A stretch of 64,000 bases of DNA from Paracoccaceae bacterium Fryx2. GTDB taxonomy: Bacteria > Pseudomonadota > Alphaproteobacteria > Rhodobacterales > Rhodobacteraceae. The position numbers were made by a program, and so were the translations under genes. Under the pieces are notes generated by a model. The model saw nothing but the letters and a program-made list of their open reading frames with translations. It did not search any database and was not told the DNA's origin. Position 1 is the first letter of the stretch, and the number at the start of each line of letters is the position of its first letter. Below, piece after piece: positions 26,509 through 34,830 of the stretch. The DNA is taken from contig JAVSGI010000005.1 of NCBI GenBank assembly GCA_032334235.1, positions 1,612,001-1,676,000 of the forward strand, in the 5' to 3' direction.

Positions 26509-26560
26509 GGGGGGCCAGCCCCCCGCGCCCCCCGGGATATTTCCAAACAGAAGAAAAGGG
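26509..26560 (+). repeat. Dispersed GGGGATATTTG-type repeat, copy 3
   Basis: GGGGGGCCAGCCCCCC hairpin, a CGCGCCCCCCGGGATATTT block, then CCAAACAGAAGAAAAGGGG. The A/G-rich tail sits just upstream of the GTG start of the second amidase and provides its only plausible ribosome-binding site. Confidence 0.65.
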
Positions 26561-26569
26561 GAAGGCAGG

Positions 26570-27979
26570 GTGGATCTGAACAATCTGTCAGCTTCGGTGC
26601 TGTCGGCATTGATCGCGCGGCGCGAGGTGTCTTGCGCCGAGGTGATGGCGGCGTATCTGGCGCGGATTGCGGCGGTGAACCCTGTGATCAATGCGGTGGT
26701 GGCGCTGCGTGACGAAGGCGAACTGATGGCCGAGGCGCGGGCGGCGGATGCGGCGCCGCGCGCAGGCTGGCTGCACGGGATGCCCTTCGCGGTGAAGGAT
26801 CTGCAGGCGGTGCGCGGGGTGCGCTCGACCTCCGGCTCGCCGATCTTTGCCGGGCTGGTGCCGGAGGTGGACGACATGCTGCCTGCGCGGCTGCGGGCGG
26901 CGGGGGCCATTCTGATCGGCAAGACCAACACGCCGGAATTCGGGCTGGGGTCGCACAGTTTCAACCCGGTGCACGGGGTGACCGGCAACCCCTATGCGCC
27001 GGGGCTTTCGGCGGGCGGGTCATCCGGCGGGGCGGCGGCGGCGCTGGCGGCGGGGCTGGTGCCGCTGGCGGACGGGTCCGACATGATGGGCAGCCTGCGC
27101 AACCCGGCGGCATTCTGCAACGTCTACGGCTTTCGCCCGGGCTATGGCCGCGTGTCCTCGGACCCGGTGGGCGACACCTTCCTGCACCAGTTGGCGACCG
27201 ACGGGCCGATGGCGCGCAATGTGGAGGATCTGGCGCGGCTGCTGGAGGTGCTGGCGGTGCCCGACGCCCGCGACCCGCACGGAATGGCGTGGGAGCCGTT
27301 TGCCGAAGGGCTGGACACTGACCCGAAAGGGCTGCGGATCGGCTGGCTGGGCGACTGGGGCGGCGCCTATGCGATGGAGCCGGGGGTTCTGGAGACCTGC
27401 GAAGGGGCGCTGCGGGGGTTCGAGGCGCTGGGCTGGCATGTCGAGCCGGTGGTGCCGCCCTTTGCAGCGGAGCGGCTGTGGGACAGCTGGACCACGCTGC
27501 GCAGCTGGGCGGTGCCGGCGAACCTCGGCCCGCATCATGCCGACCCGGCGCGGCGGGCGTTGCTGAAGCCGGAGGCGGTGTGGGAGATCGAGCGCGGGCT
27601 GGCGCTTTCGGCGATGGATGTGCATCGCGCCAGCGTCGTGCGGTCGGAATGGTTCAGCGTGCTGGCCGGGCTGTTCACCCGCTTTGATGCGCTGGTGCTG
27701 CCTTCGGCGCAGGTCTGGCCGTTTCCGAAGGAATGGCGCTACCCGGAGGCGATCGGCGGGCGCGCGATGGACACCTATCACCGCTGGATGGAGGTAGTGG
27801 TGCCGGTGTCGCTGGCGGGCCTGCCTGCGCTGGCAGCACCTGCGGGGTTCGGGGCGAACGGGCTGCCGATGGGAATGCAGATCTTCGGCCCGCGCGGGGC
27901 GGACCGGCGTCTTTTGCAGATGGGGCAGGCGTGGCACCGGGCCACCGACTGGCCCGGCGCACGCCCGCCGCAGCTTTAG
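26570..27979 (+). CDS. Amidase-signature family hydrolase (downstream copy)
   Basis: 469-residue amidase, only distantly similar to the copy at 21.1 kb. Triad elements: Lys in MPFAVKDLQ, cis-Ser in [12 protein letters not shown], nucleophile Ser in GSDMMGSLRNPAAF. The start is a GTG at 26570 reading VDLNNLSASVLSAL, preceded by AAGAAAAGGGGAAGGCAGG; the longer frame from 26477 would cover the repeat element and is rejected. Position directly after the importer operon suggests that it processes the imported compound. Its last codons and stop lie inside a 92-bp tandem duplication. Confidence 0.92.
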   Translation: MDLNNLSASVLSALIARREVSCAEVMAAYLARIAAVNPVINAVVALRDEGELMAEARAADAAPRAGWLHGMPFAVKDLQAVRGVRSTSGSPIFAGLVPEVDDMLPARLRAAGAILIGKTNTPEFGLGSHSFNPVHGVTGNPYAPGLSAGGSSGGAAAALAAGLVPLADGSDMMGSLRNPAAFCNVYGFRPGYGRVSSDPVGDTFLHQLATDGPMARNVEDLARLLEVLAVPDARDPHGMAWEPFAEGLDTDPKGLRIGWLGDWGGAYAMEPGVLETCEGALRGFEALGWHVEPVVPPFAAERLWDSWTTLRSWAVPANLGPHHADPARRALLKPEAVWEIERGLALSAMDVHRASVVRSEWFSVLAGLFTRFDALVLPSAQVWPFPKEWRYPEAIGGRAMDTYHRWMEVVVPVSLAGLPALAAPAGFGANGLPMGMQIFGPRGADRRLLQMGQAWHRATDWPGARPPQL

Positions 27980-28098
27980 CCGGGGTTACTGCACCTCGGC
28001 CGTCGCTGCAGATGGGGCAGGCGTGGCACCGGGCCACAGATTGGCCCGGCGCACGCCCGCCGCAGCTTTAGCCGGGGTTACTGCACCTCGGCCGTCGG
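27915..28098. repeat. 92-bp direct tandem duplication across the amidase/peroxidase 3' ends
   Basis: Unit 1 is 27915-28006 and unit 2 is 28007-28098. The units are identical except for two substitutions around GGGCCACCGACTGG versus GGGCCACAGATTGG. Each contains the amidase C-terminal codons and stop and the last codons and stop of the convergent di-haem peroxidase. The amidase ends in unit 1, the peroxidase in unit 2, so neither protein is altered and the extra DNA is a spacer. Confidence 0.9.
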
Positions 28099-29115
28099 GC
28101 GCGGCGTAGCGGCAGTTTCCGCGGGCAGCGACGGCAGGGTGACCAACGGCATCGTGCCAGTCAGGCTTTGCAGGAAGGCCACCACCTCGTTGACCTCGGG
28201 TTCCGACAGGTCTTCGCCAAGCTGCGATTCCGCCATGACCTGCACCGCCACCTTCAGATCCCAGACCTTGCCGGAATGGAAATAGGGCGCGGTCACGGCG
28301 ATGTTGCGCAGCGGGGAGGCGCGGAACACGTATTCGTCGTCCGCCGTTTCGGTCACGGCAAAGCGGCCCTTGTCGCCCACGGGCAGGATGTCGGCACCCG
28401 GTTTCTCGATCAGGCCGAACGGGTAATAGCCATGCCCGCCGACGTTCACGCCAGAATGGCAGGACGAACAGCCCTTGTCGATGAACAGTTCCAGCCCTGC
28501 CTTGGCCTCGGCCGACAGCGCCGCGTCATCGCCGTTCAGCCAGGCGTCGAACGGGGCGGGGGTGATCAGCGTGGCTTCGAAGGCTTCGATCGCCTTGGCC
28601 ATGTTGTCGAAGTTGGTCGGCTGGGCCTCGCCCGGGAAGGCCGCCTTGAACCAGTCGACATAGGCGGGCATCGAGGCCAGCGTCGCCTCGACCTGCGCCG
28701 GGGTGTTGGCCATCTCGACCCCGGCCTGGATCGGGCCCTTGGCCTGCGCCTTGAGGTCGGCGGCCCGGCCATCCCAGAACTGCGCCTCGTTCAGCACGGC
28801 GTTCAGCACGGTGGGCGCGTTGCGGGGCCCCCTTTGCCAGCCGTGGCCGACCGAGGTTTCCATGTTGTCGTCGCCGCCGGTGGTCAGGTTGTGGCAGCTG
28901 TAGCAGCTGAACACGCCCGAGGCCGACAGGCGGGGATCGAAGAACAGCGCCTTGCCGAGCGAGATCTTTTCGGGGGTGATCGCGTTGTCCTTGACCGCGG
29001 GCACGGTGGACGGCAGCGGCTTGAAATAGGTGGCTGCCTTGTCGCGCAGCGGGTCGGCATGAGCCACCCCTGCCAGCGCGGTTGTCGCCACGATAAGGGT
29101 CAGCAGGCGGCGCAT
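28078..29115 (-). CDS. Periplasmic di-haem cytochrome c peroxidase/MauG-family protein
   Basis: 345-residue exported c-type cytochrome. The signal peptide is MRRLLTLIVATTALAGVAHA. Two haem sites are visible: C71-x2-C74-H75 (CYSCHN) and a second CSSCH near residue 216. The family reduces hydrogen peroxide with electrons from cytochrome c, or oxidises protein substrates (MauG). The segment PRNAPTVLNAVLNEAQFWDGRA is characteristic of the CcpA/MauG fold. A TTGAC-N4-ATCAA box 66 bp upstream of the ATG suggests control by an FNR-type oxygen regulator, as known for ccp genes. The C-terminus ends within the tandem duplication. Confidence 0.93.
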   Translation of the reverse strand: MRRLLTLIVATTALAGVAHADPLRDKAATYFKPLPSTVPAVKDNAITPEKISLGKALFFDPRLSASGVFSCYSCHNLTTGGDDNMETSVGHGWQRGPRNAPTVLNAVLNEAQFWDGRAADLKAQAKGPIQAGVEMANTPAQVEATLASMPAYVDWFKAAFPGEAQPTNFDNMAKAIEAFEATLITPAPFDAWLNGDDAALSAEAKAGLELFIDKGCSSCHSGVNVGGHGYYPFGLIEKPGADILPVGDKGRFAVTETADDEYVFRASPLRNIAVTAPYFHSGKVWDLKVAVQVMAESQLGEDLSEPEVNEVVAFLQSLTGTMPLVTLPSLPAETAATPRPTAEVQ

Positions 29116-29180
29116 GTCGGTTCTCCCTGATCAATCTCATGATGCCGGGCAGACCGTAGCCCCGTAGCGGCGTGGGCCAT

Positions 29181-29194
29181 TTGACTTGGATCAA
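29181..29194. promoter_or_regulatory. FNR/FnrL-type box upstream of the di-haem peroxidase
   Basis: TTGACTTGGATCAA matches the TTGAT-N4-ATCAA consensus at nine of ten positions. Its centre is 72 bp upstream of the peroxidase ATG, compatible with class II activation and a short leader. It also lies about 120 bp upstream of waaA on the other strand. Confidence 0.5.
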
Positions 29195-29306
29195 TTCTAA
29201 GTCGCAAGATGGGGACAGCTTGTCGCACCTCGGGAAGGCACGCCGCGTGTCTTGTCACGGCACCGGCCCCGGCCTATGGATCGGCAATGGGCGCGAAGGG
29301 AACGGA

Positions 29307-30551
29307 ATGCGGCTTTACCGGCTTCTGATCTGGGTGTTGCAGCCCGTGCTGGTGGCCCGGGTGCTGTGGCAGCGGTTGCGCGGTCAGGTTGGCCCAGGCG
29401 CGCTGGCCGAACGGCTGGGGCGGGGGTCCGTGGGCGGGCCGGGGCCGGTGATCTGGCTGCACGGGGCCTCGAATGGCGAACTGGCCTCGGCGCGCTGGCT
29501 GCTGGAGCGGTTGATGGCGGCGGTGCCGGGGGTGGCGGTGATCGTGACCTGCAACACCGCCTCGGCGCGGCGCATGGTGCAGGGATGGGCCCTGCCGGGG
29601 GTCAGCGCCGCGCTCGCGCCGATCGACACGCCGGGCGCGCTGCGGCGCTTTGTCGGGCGCTGGCAGCCGCGGCTGCTGCTGATCATCGAGAACGAGCTTT
29701 GGCCGGAGCGCATCGTGCAGGCGGCGGCGCGGATGCCGGTCGTGCTGCTGGGGGCGCGGATGTCGGAAGGCTCGGCGCGCAACTGGGGGCGGCTGGCGCC
29801 GGGCCTGATGCGCGGGCTGCTGGGGCGGCTGGCGCATGTCTCGGCGCAGGATGCGGGGTCGGAGGCGCGGCTGCGGGCGCTGGGGTTGCCCGGCGACCGG
29901 CTGGGGCCGCCGCTGGTGCTGAAGGCGCGCGCCGGGGTGTCGGCGGCCGGGGCTCCGCCGTTTGCCTGCCCGGTGCCGCGCGCGCGCTGTCTGCTGGCGG
30001 CCTCGACCCACGCGGGCGAAGATGCGGTGCTGCTGGCAGGTTTTGCGCAGGCCCGAAGCGCGGGGGCGGTCGATCTGCTGATCCTCGCACCGCGCCACCC
30101 GCAGCGCGGGGCCGCCATTTCCGGGCTGATCGCGGCGCAGGGGCTGGGCTTCGCCACACGGTCGGCGGGGCAGGTGCCGGGGCCGGGCACGGCGGTTTAT
30201 CTGGCCGACACGCTGGGCGAGATGGCGCATTGGTATGGCATGGCCGGGGCCTGTTTCATCGGCGGGTCACTGGTGGACAGGGGCGGCCACACGCCGTTCG
30301 AACCTGCGGCCTGCGGCATGGCGCTGCTGCATGGCCCCTTCACCGCCAATTTCCGCGAGGCCTTTGCCCGGCTCGACGCCGCAGGGGCGGCGCTGGCGGT
30401 CAGCGATGCCGACAGCCTCGGGGCGGCGCTGACCGGGTTGACCCCGGCGCGGCAGGCCGATCTTGCCGCCCGCGCCCGCGCCCTGCTGGCCCCCGAGGGC
30501 GACCCCGAGGCGCTGATTGCCACCCTGCTGCGGCTGGGCCGACTGGGCTGA
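29307..30551 (+). CDS. waaA: 3-deoxy-D-manno-octulosonic acid transferase (KDO transferase)
   Basis: 414-residue GT30 glycosyltransferase that adds KDO from CMP-KDO to lipid A precursors at the inner membrane. An N-terminal hydrophobic anchor (LLIWVLQPVLVARVLW) is followed by the WLHGASNGE motif with the catalytic Glu and, in the C-terminal lobe, IGGSLVDRGGHTPFEPAACG, which binds the nucleotide. The frame is open upstream to 29172, but MRLYRLLIW at 29307 with GAAGGGAACGG before it is the natural start. Its TGA and the stop of the convergent thpR share the palindrome TGATCA. Confidence 0.94.
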   Translation: MRLYRLLIWVLQPVLVARVLWQRLRGQVGPGALAERLGRGSVGGPGPVIWLHGASNGELASARWLLERLMAAVPGVAVIVTCNTASARRMVQGWALPGVSAALAPIDTPGALRRFVGRWQPRLLLIIENELWPERIVQAAARMPVVLLGARMSEGSARNWGRLAPGLMRGLLGRLAHVSAQDAGSEARLRALGLPGDRLGPPLVLKARAGVSAAGAPPFACPVPRARCLLAASTHAGEDAVLLAGFAQARSAGAVDLLILAPRHPQRGAAISGLIAAQGLGFATRSAGQVPGPGTAVYLADTLGEMAHWYGMAGACFIGGSLVDRGGHTPFEPAACGMALLHGPFTANFREAFARLDAAGAALAVSDADSLGAALTGLTPARQADLAARARALLAPEGDPEALIATLLRLGRLG

Positions 30552-31103
30552 TCAGGCGGGCTCGGCGTCCAGCGCATAGCGGGCGAGTTCGCGATACCAG
30601 ACTCGCTTGCCCTGCACCGTCTCGAACAGCACGAAATCGCGCACGGGCAGAGGCCCGGCGCGAAAGCCCGCCCGTTCCGCCACCGCCCGTTCCAGCGCCA
30701 TCGCCTCGGGCGGGGGCGGTGGGGCAAAGCGGCCAAGGGTGACGTGCGGGATGAAGCGCCGCGCCGGAACCTCGGCTCCGGCACGGCGCGCCGCCTGTTC
30801 CACCTTGGCCTGCAGGCGGTCAAGCGGCGGGCAGGGTGCCACCCCGGCAAAGGCCACCCGGGGCCTGTCGCCGCCAAAGAGGCCCGCGCCGGTCAGGTTC
30901 AGGTCGAACCCCGGCAGGCGGAGGGCGGCGAAAGCCTCGTGCGCCGCCTCCAGCACCGCGTCGGGCACCTCGCCCAGAAAGGCCAGCGTCAGATGCAGGT
31001 TGTCAGCGTCCACCCGGCGCGGCAGCGGCAGCAGGTATTGCAGCACCGACAGCCGGTCGCGCGCCTCACCCGGCAGGTCGAGCGCCAGAAATACCCGGAT
31101 CAT
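30552..31103 (-). CDS. thpR: RNA 2',3'-cyclic phosphodiesterase
   Basis: 183-residue member of the 2H phosphoesterase family (formerly 2'-5' RNA ligase). Both HxTx motifs are present: HLTL at residues 37-40 and HVTL near residue 120. The enzyme hydrolyses 2',3'-cyclic phosphate ends to 2'-phosphomonoesters. Its ATG overlaps the end of the deacetylase gene by four bases, and it is the last gene of a gpx-deacetylase-thpR unit. The longer open frame to 31463 overlaps the deacetylase and is an artefact. Confidence 0.93.
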   Translation of the reverse strand: MIRVFLALDLPGEARDRLSVLQYLLPLPRRVDADNLHLTLAFLGEVPDAVLEAAHEAFAALRLPGFDLNLTGAGLFGGDRPRVAFAGVAPCPPLDRLQAKVEQAARRAGAEVPARRFIPHVTLGRFAPPPPPEAMALERAVAERAGFRAGPLPVRDFVLFETVQGKRVWYRELARYALDAEPA

Positions 31104-32305
31104 CGCCGCGCCAGCGTCGCCAGACGCTGCCTGACCTCGGCACGCACCGGGCCTTCGCGCGGCGGATCGCGCAAGGTGGTCAGCAGATGCGGTGCCGGGG
31201 CCGCCCGCCCGCCGCCGCCCCAGCCCAAGGCGGCCAGCACCGCCGCCGCCCCGTCCGGCAACCGCTCGGGAATCTCGTATCCCGCCAGCGTGGCCCAGAC
31301 CCCGGTCCAGGCCCGCCCCACCGACCACGGGTTGTAGCCCCCGCCGCCCAGCACCAGATAGCGCGGCGCCATGCCCCGCAGCGCCGCCACCACCGACCAC
31401 AGCGCCGAATTGGACAGAGACAGCCGCGCCAGCGGGTCTTCCTCCAGCGCGTCGGCACCGCATTGCAGCACCACGGCGTCAGGGCGGTGTGCGGCGACGC
31501 GCGGCAGGATAAGCTGCTCCAGCACCGCGCGCATCTCGGTATCGTTGAAGCCGCGCGGCACCGGCAGGTTGAAGCAGTTTCCGCCGCCATCGTCGCCCAG
31601 CAGGCCGGTGAAGGGCCAGCGCCCCTCCTCGTGGACAGAGATCAGCAGCGTGTCGGGGTCGCCCGCGAAGCCGTGCTGCACCCCGTCGCAATGGTGCGCG
31701 TCGATGTCGACATAGGCGATCCGCCGGGCTCCGTGGCGCTTCAGCACCAGCATTCCCAGCACGGGGTCGTTCAGATAGCAAAAGCCGTTGGCCCGCCCGG
31801 GCATCCCGTGATGCGTGCCGCCGCCCGGCACATGCACCACCCCGCCCTGCGCCAGCAGATCGGCCGCCAGCATCACCCCCCCGGCGCCGGTGGCCGGGCG
31901 GCGGTAAACTTGGGCAAAGACCGGGTTCGACAGCGTGCCAAGGTGAAACCGCGCCCGCATTCCGGGCGTGGCCTCGCCCAGCGCCTCGGCCTGCTGGAGG
32001 GCCGCGATGTAGGCCGCGTCATGCCACAGCGCCAGCGCGGCAGGCCGGGCGCGCGGGCTGGTGCGATACTGCGCGGCGGGCAGCCAGCCCAGCGCGCGCG
32101 CCAGATCCATCACGGTCGAGACGCGCGGCACCCTGAGCGGGTGCTGCGCGCCATAGCTTGACCCGCGATAGATCTCTGACCCGATGAACAGCGGGCCGAC
32201 CGGGGCGGCGGTCCTGATGGCGTCGGGCCTGGAGGCGTCTGGCCGGGTGGCGTCGGGGGTGGCGACCAGGGCGACGGCCGCCCGGTCCGCGACTGCCCCG
32301 GTCAC
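31100..32305 (-). CDS. Histone deacetylase-family (AcuC-like) amidohydrolase
   Basis: 401-residue arginase/deacetylase-fold enzyme. Zinc and catalytic motifs are intact: THHGMPGRANGFCYLND (catalytic His pair region), DIDAHHCDG (zinc Asp and His) and CGADALEEDPLARLSLS (second zinc Asp), with GGGGYN near the C-terminus. Bacterial relatives deacetylate lysine (AcuC on acetyl-CoA synthetase) or polyamines; this protein could be either. The first 35 residues are a low-complexity extension (RPDAS/TRPDA repeats) that may be mis-started. It overlaps gpx by four bases upstream and thpR by four bases downstream. Confidence 0.92.
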   Translation of the reverse strand: MTGAVADRAAVALVATPDATRPDASRPDAIRTAAPVGPLFIGSEIYRGSSYGAQHPLRVPRVSTVMDLARALGWLPAAQYRTSPRARPAALALWHDAAYIAALQQAEALGEATPGMRARFHLGTLSNPVFAQVYRRPATGAGGVMLAADLLAQGGVVHVPGGGTHHGMPGRANGFCYLNDPVLGMLVLKRHGARRIAYVDIDAHHCDGVQHGFAGDPDTLLISVHEEGRWPFTGLLGDDGGGNCFNLPVPRGFNDTEMRAVLEQLILPRVAAHRPDAVVLQCGADALEEDPLARLSLSNSALWSVVAALRGMAPRYLVLGGGGYNPWSVGRAWTGVWATLAGYEIPERLPDGAAAVLAALGWGGGGRAAPAPHLLTTLRDPPREGPVRAEVRQRLATLARR

Positions 32306-32850
32306 GGCAGCAACGCGTCGATCCGGTCGGTGATCGCGCGCGAGCCGGGCTTGGTCAAGGAGCCCCAGGTGCCGACCAGCGCCCCGTCGGGCCCGATCAG
32401 CACCTTGTTGAAGTTCCAGCTCGGCACGAAGCCGTGCGCCTGCTGCAACCAGCCGTAGAAGGGATGCGCCCCCGCCCCCTTGACCGGCGTGATGTCGGTC
32501 ATCGGGATCGTCAGGTTGAAATTCGTTTCGCAGAACTCCTTGACCTCGGCGGCATCCGCAAGCTCCTGACGGAAATCGTCCGACGGCACCGCCAGCACCT
32601 TCAGCCCGCGCGCCTGATAACGGACGTGCAGCGCCTGCAGATCGTCATATTGCGAGGTGAAGCCGCAGAGCGAGGCCGTGTTGACCACCAGCACCGGGCT
32701 GCCACGCCACTCGGCCAGGTCGATCACCCCGCCGTCGATCGAGGCAAAGCGGAAAACGGGTTCTGCCGCGCTTGCGGGACCCGCCAGACCCGACGCCAGA
32801 GACACGGCCGCCAATGCCGCCAGAGCGCCCGAAACAATCCTGCTTGCCAT
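32302..32850 (-). CDS. Exported glutathione peroxidase (cysteine type)
   Basis: 182-residue thioredoxin-fold peroxidase. The active-site motif NTASLCGFTSQY has Cys (C62) where animal enzymes carry selenocysteine; the conserved Trp and Asn are in PSWNFNKVLI. A signal peptide of about 29 residues (ALAALAAVSLASGLAGPASAAE region) indicates a periplasmic location, where thioredoxin-like reductants rather than glutathione may recycle it. It heads the gpx-deacetylase-thpR unit and has a good promoter 28 bp upstream. Confidence 0.93.
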   Translation of the reverse strand: MASRIVSGALAALAAVSLASGLAGPASAAEPVFRFASIDGGVIDLAEWRGSPVLVVNTASLCGFTSQYDDLQALHVRYQARGLKVLAVPSDDFRQELADAAEVKEFCETNFNLTIPMTDITPVKGAGAHPFYGWLQQAHGFVPSWNFNKVLIGPDGALVGTWGSLTKPGSRAITDRIDALLP

Positions 32851-32877
32851 CCCGCACCCCCTGTTGACAGGAAAATG

Positions 32878-32905
32878 AAGATAATCCGACAGGCTCCGCC
32901 GTCAA
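32878..32905 (-). promoter_or_regulatory. Candidate sigma-70 promoter of the gpx-deacetylase-thpR unit
   Basis: On the minus strand TTGACG (32900-32905), a 16-bp spacer and TATCTT (32878-32883). The expected transcription start is about 20 bp before the gpx ATG. Confidence 0.5.
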
Positions 32906-33128
32906 TTGCCAACGGGCACTATGGGCTTTTGTGCTGCATCATGCCATGGTGGTCGATGATCCGTCGTCTGCGACAGAGCCGGGCCGCACCCTGACAGTGC
33001 GACCTGGGTCATTCCGCACACCGCCCCGCGACCGGGCGGCAATGACAGCGCGGACATGAGGCAGACCGGAACCAGGAACGAACCGCAGACGCATTACATC
33101 GGGCAAGGGCCCACGGGCAAGGCAAAAC

Positions 33129-33620
33129 GTGCATAGTGACCAGTTCAATCTTTCCCCATTGCAAGGGGACGATCTTCGCACCCAATACGGCGCCGTCTGC
33201 TGGCGCGTGATGAACCGCAAGGTAGAGGTTCTTCTGGTCACCAGCCGCGAAACCGGGCGCTGGGTCATCCCGAAAGGCTGGCCGATCCCCGGCCTTTCGC
33301 CCGAGGATTCCGCCGCGCGCGAAGCCTTCGAGGAGGCCGGCGTCGAAGGCCGGGTCGACTCGGACTGCATCGGGGTGTTTTCCTATGACAAGGCGCTGGG
33401 CAAACCCAGCGGCCCGAGGCAGATCGTGCCCTGCGTCGTGGCGGTCTATGCCCTGCGGGTGGAGCGTCTGCGGATGACCTTCCCCGAACGCGACCAGCGG
33501 CGGCGCAAGTGGTTCAGCCCGGAAAAGGCCGCCCGAAAGGTTGCCGAGCCCGAGTTGCAGCACCTGCTGGCCCATGCCGTGCTGCATGTCGGTGCCGCGG
33601 GGGCCGGGCCGAAGGCTTGA
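33129..33620 (+). CDS. Nudix hydrolase, DIPP-like
   Basis: 163-residue Nudix-fold protein. The box reads GWPIPGL then SPEDSAA REAFEEAGV: the REx2EEAG core that binds metal is intact, but the first conserved Glu of GX5E is Leu. VIPKGW before the box is typical of diadenosine/diphosphoinositol polyphosphate hydrolases. The GTG at 33129 is the upstream start; the ATG of MNRKVEVLL would remove the first strand, so it is less likely. Substrate unknown. The 278-bp space between it and gpx holds promoters only. Confidence 0.88.
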   Translation: MHSDQFNLSPLQGDDLRTQYGAVCWRVMNRKVEVLLVTSRETGRWVIPKGWPIPGLSPEDSAAREAFEEAGVEGRVDSDCIGVFSYDKALGKPSGPRQIVPCVVAVYALRVERLRMTFPERDQRRRKWFSPEKAARKVAEPELQHLLAHAVLHVGAAGAGPKA

Positions 33621-33698
33621 TTTCCCCGACCAGGTGGTTAAGTCTGGTCCGATCTTGCCCGGAGTTGCAAACCGCGCCCCGGCCGTCCGGTGAAACCG

Positions 33699-34154
33699 AT
33701 GATCCGCTATGACCTTCGATGTGCTGCGGGCCATGCTTTCGACAGCTGGTTTCAGTCGGCCACGGCCTATGACAGCCTCGCCGGGCGGGCGCTGATCGCC
33801 TGCCCGCTGTGCGGGTCGACCGGGGTCACCAAGTCGCTGATGGCCCCTGCCGTGCGCCCTGCGCGCAATGCCGATGCCGCCCGGCCCGGCAACGGCGACG
33901 CCCCGGCGGATCGCCCGCTGTCCACCCCGGGGACCGACCTTGAACTGGCGCTGGCGGCCCTGCGGCGGCAGGTCGAGGAAAACTCGGACTATGTCGGGAT
34001 GAACTTCGCCGCCGAGGCGCGGCGCATCCACGACGGCGAGGTGCCGGAACGCGCGATCCATGGCGAGGCCAGACCCGACGAGGCCCGCCGCCTGATCGAG
34101 GACGGCATTCCGGTGGCGCCGCTGCCCTTCCTGCCTGCACGCAAGACCAACTGA
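33699..34154 (+). CDS. DUF1178 family protein
   Basis: 151-residue conserved protein with an N-terminal zinc-ribbon-like half: MIRYDLRCAAGHAFDSWF and ALIACPLCGS provide three Cys plus His. The C-terminal part is helical (NFAAEARRIHDGEVPERAIHGEA is family-conserved). A GTG nine bases earlier is possible, but the ATG matches homologues. It precedes an SDR gene by 12 bp on the same strand. Function not known. Confidence 0.9.
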   Translation: MIRYDLRCAAGHAFDSWFQSATAYDSLAGRALIACPLCGSTGVTKSLMAPAVRPARNADAARPGNGDAPADRPLSTPGTDLELALAALRRQVEENSDYVGMNFAAEARRIHDGEVPERAIHGEARPDEARRLIEDGIPVAPLPFLPARKTN

Positions 34155-34166
34155 AAGGGCCGCACC

Positions 34167-34826
34167 ATGACACTGCTGATCACCGGCGCAAACCGTGGGG
34201 TCGGACGCGCGCTGGCCACGCTGGCCGCCCGTTCGGGCCCGGTGCTTGGCACCTACCGCGGCGGAGCACCGGCACCCGCGCCCGGCATCGAGTGGCTGCC
34301 GCTCGAGGTGACCGACCCGGAGCAGCACCGCGCGCTGGCCCTGCGGCTGGCGGGGCGGCCTCTGTCGCTCCTGGTCTGCAATGCCGGGGTCTTCCTTGAT
34401 CGCGGCCAGCGGCTGGACAGCGGCTTTGCCGCGCCGCTGTGGGCCGACACTTTCGCGGTGAACGTGACCGGCGTGTTTCTGACGGTGCAGGCGCTGCTGC
34501 CCAACCTGCGCGTGGGGCGGGGCAAGATTGCCATCCTGTCGTCGCAGATGGGGTCCGACACGCGCGCGCCGGGCGGCAGCTACATCTATCGCGCCTCCAA
34601 GGCCGCGGCGCTGAACCTGGGCCGCAATCTGGCCGCCGATCTGCGCGCCGAGGGCATCGCGGTCGGCATCTATCACCCCGGCTGGGTGCAGACCGAAATG
34701 GGCGGGGCCGGAGCAGACATCACGGCCGAGGCGGCGGCGGCCGGCCTGATGGCGCGCTTTGCGGCACTGTCGCCGGAAACGACCGGCTGTTTCGAGACCT
34801 GGGACGGGCGCGCGCATCCGTTCTGA
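34167..34826 (+). CDS. Short-chain dehydrogenase/reductase (SDR)
   Basis: 219-residue classical SDR. The coenzyme motif TGANRGVG is at residues 5-12, NAG appears as CNAGVF, and the catalytic set is Ser in AILSSQMGS and Tyr-x3-Lys in YRASK. The absence of an acidic residue after the second strand leaves NADP preference likely but unproved. Substrate unknown. It may be co-transcribed with the DUF1178 gene. Confidence 0.92.
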   Translation: MTLLITGANRGVGRALATLAARSGPVLGTYRGGAPAPAPGIEWLPLEVTDPEQHRALALRLAGRPLSLLVCNAGVFLDRGQRLDSGFAAPLWADTFAVNVTGVFLTVQALLPNLRVGRGKIAILSSQMGSDTRAPGGSYIYRASKAAALNLGRNLAADLRAEGIAVGIYHPGWVQTEMGGAGADITAEAAAAGLMARFAALSPETTGCFETWDGRAHPF

Positions 34827-34830
34827 AGGC

